A stretch of DNA of 5,632 nt, from positions 1 to 5,632 of the forward strand of contig CALATK010000008.1 of NCBI GenBank assembly GCA_937891805.1, in the 5' to 3' direction. Shown here one piece after another: positions 4,937-5,632 of the stretch. Each line of letters opens with the position of its first letter. Position 1 is the first letter of the stretch. The position numbers and the translations under genes were made by a program. This stretch comes from an uncultured Fibrobacter sp. (GTDB lineage: Bacteria > Fibrobacterota > Fibrobacteria > Fibrobacterales > Fibrobacteraceae). Under the pieces are notes generated by a model, which saw nothing but the letters and a program-made list of their open reading frames with translations, did not search any database and was not told the DNA's origin.

Positions 4937-5632
4937 TTAGAAGTGAATCACGCGGACCTTGATGACCTTGTCGAGCTTGGAGAGTTTCTCGATGATGGAG
5001 TCGTCCACCTTGCTTTCGACGTCAACGAGGTTGTAACCGATCTTGCCGTTGCTCTTGTTAGAGAAGCTGGCGATGTTGATGCCTTCGGCGCCGAACACCT
5101 TCGTGATTTCGGAAATCATGTTCGGAACATCCTGGTTGATGACCACGACGCGGCTCTTGACGCCAGCGTGCGGGTGATCGACGAGGGCCGGGAAGTTCAC
5201 GGAATTGCGGACGCAACCGAATTCGATGTAGTCCTTCAGTTCTTCGACTGCCATCACAGCGCAGTTTTCTTCGGCTTCTTCGGTGGAGGCGCCGAGGTGC
5301 GGGAAGCAGGTCACCTTGTCGTTCTTGATGAGGTCTGCATCCGGGAAGTCGCAGAGGTAGCCCTGGAGGGAACCGGAGGCGAGCATTTCGTTGACCGGGG
5401 CCATTTCCACAATGCCACCGCGGGCGAAGTTCATGATGTAGCTGCCCTTGAAGCCAGCGAGATTCTTGCGGTTGAGGAGGTTTTCGGTCACGCCCTTAAT
5501 GAACGGAACGTGCACGGTGAGGAAGTCGGACTTCGCAATCACGGTGTCGAGGTCGGCGATTTCCACCTTGTTGGAAAGTTCGTGCATGTTGGCGGCGTTC
5601 GGATACGGTTCGTAAGCGATGACGCGCATGTT
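4937..5632 (-). CDS. serA: D-3-phosphoglycerate dehydrogenase, C-terminal part (N-terminus beyond the window)
   Basis: The frame is open from the right edge to a TAA at 4937, giving 231 residues. The visible part begins in the NAD-binding Rossmann fold (MRVIAYEP, where the acidic residue is expected to bind the NAD ribose). The Met at 5629 is internal by comparison with the family, so the real start is not shown. NFARGG holds the catalytic Arg (visible residue 71), and FPHLGASTEEAEEN holds the catalytic His (112). Residues about 161-231 form a C-terminal ACT domain, which in many SerA proteins senses serine. The layout resembles the E. coli type of about 400 residues, without the extra domain of the long mycobacterial type. 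The enzyme oxidises 3-phosphoglycerate to 3-phosphohydroxypyruvate with NAD, the first step of serine synthesis. The expected catalytic Glu aligns by eye with Ala98 in DFPDADL, flanked by Asp97 and Asp99. The gene ends in a strong terminator. Confidence 0.92.
   Translation of the reverse strand, partial: NMRVIAYEPYPNAANMHELSNKVEIADLDTVIAKSDFLTVHVPFIKGVTENLLNRKNLAGFKGSYIMNFARGGIVEMAPVNEMLASGSLQGYLCDFPDADLIKNDKVTCFPHLGASTEEAEENCAVMAVEELKDYIEFGCVRNSVNFPALVDHPHAGVKSRVVVINQDVPNMISEITKVFGAEGINIASFSNKSNGKIGYNLVDVESKVDDSIIEKLSKLDKVIKVRVIHF

Noticed and set aside
5627..5629. ATG at 5629 as the start of SerA
   Set aside because: The frame stays open upstream to the window edge, and family comparison places this Met inside the Rossmann fold.

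Overview
The window is ordinary-looking chromosomal DNA from a Gram-negative bacterium. Two outer-membrane beta-barrel proteins with signal peptides are encoded beside an ABC-2 permease, the translation factor EttA and the serine-biosynthesis enzyme SerA. The wording of the proteins and the AT-rich 7-nt repeats in the gaps make me think of a Fibrobacter-type organism. That is an impression from memory, not something the sequence proves.

Layout from left to right. Positions 1-1004 (minus) hold the N-terminal 334 residues of an OmpP1/FadL-family outer-membrane protein that runs off the left edge. A 211-nt spacer follows, AT-rich beside that gene and very GC-rich beside the next. Positions 1216-1860 (minus) encode a complete six-helix ABC-2 permease with no ATPase partner in view. 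A 95-nt gap (1861-1955) holds a small GC hairpin and a 7-nt-periodic sequence that turns back on itself as a long inverted repeat. Positions 1956-3647 (minus) encode EttA. A 167-nt divergent spacer holds a second, different 7-nt array and a pair of 19-nt direct repeats. Positions 3815-4873 (plus) encode a barrel-only Omp85/BamA-superfamily protein that appears to be made from a leaderless or nearly leaderless mRNA. A 63-nt convergent gap holds a clean intrinsic terminator for the minus strand. Positions 4937-5632 (minus) hold the C-terminal 231 residues of D-3-phosphoglycerate dehydrogenase, which runs off the right edge.

The genes do not form an obvious pathway. ettA and the permease could share a transcript. 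serA has its own terminator, and the Omp85 gene stands alone in the opposite direction. I see no mobile element, CRISPR array, tRNA, rRNA or defence system. The most interesting material is non-coding: ettA is bracketed by two unrelated heptanucleotide arrays, one folding into a 24-bp hairpin just past its stop codon and one forming its immediate 5' leader. The leaderless Omp85 start and the alanine-rich coiled insert in the FadL-like barrel come next.
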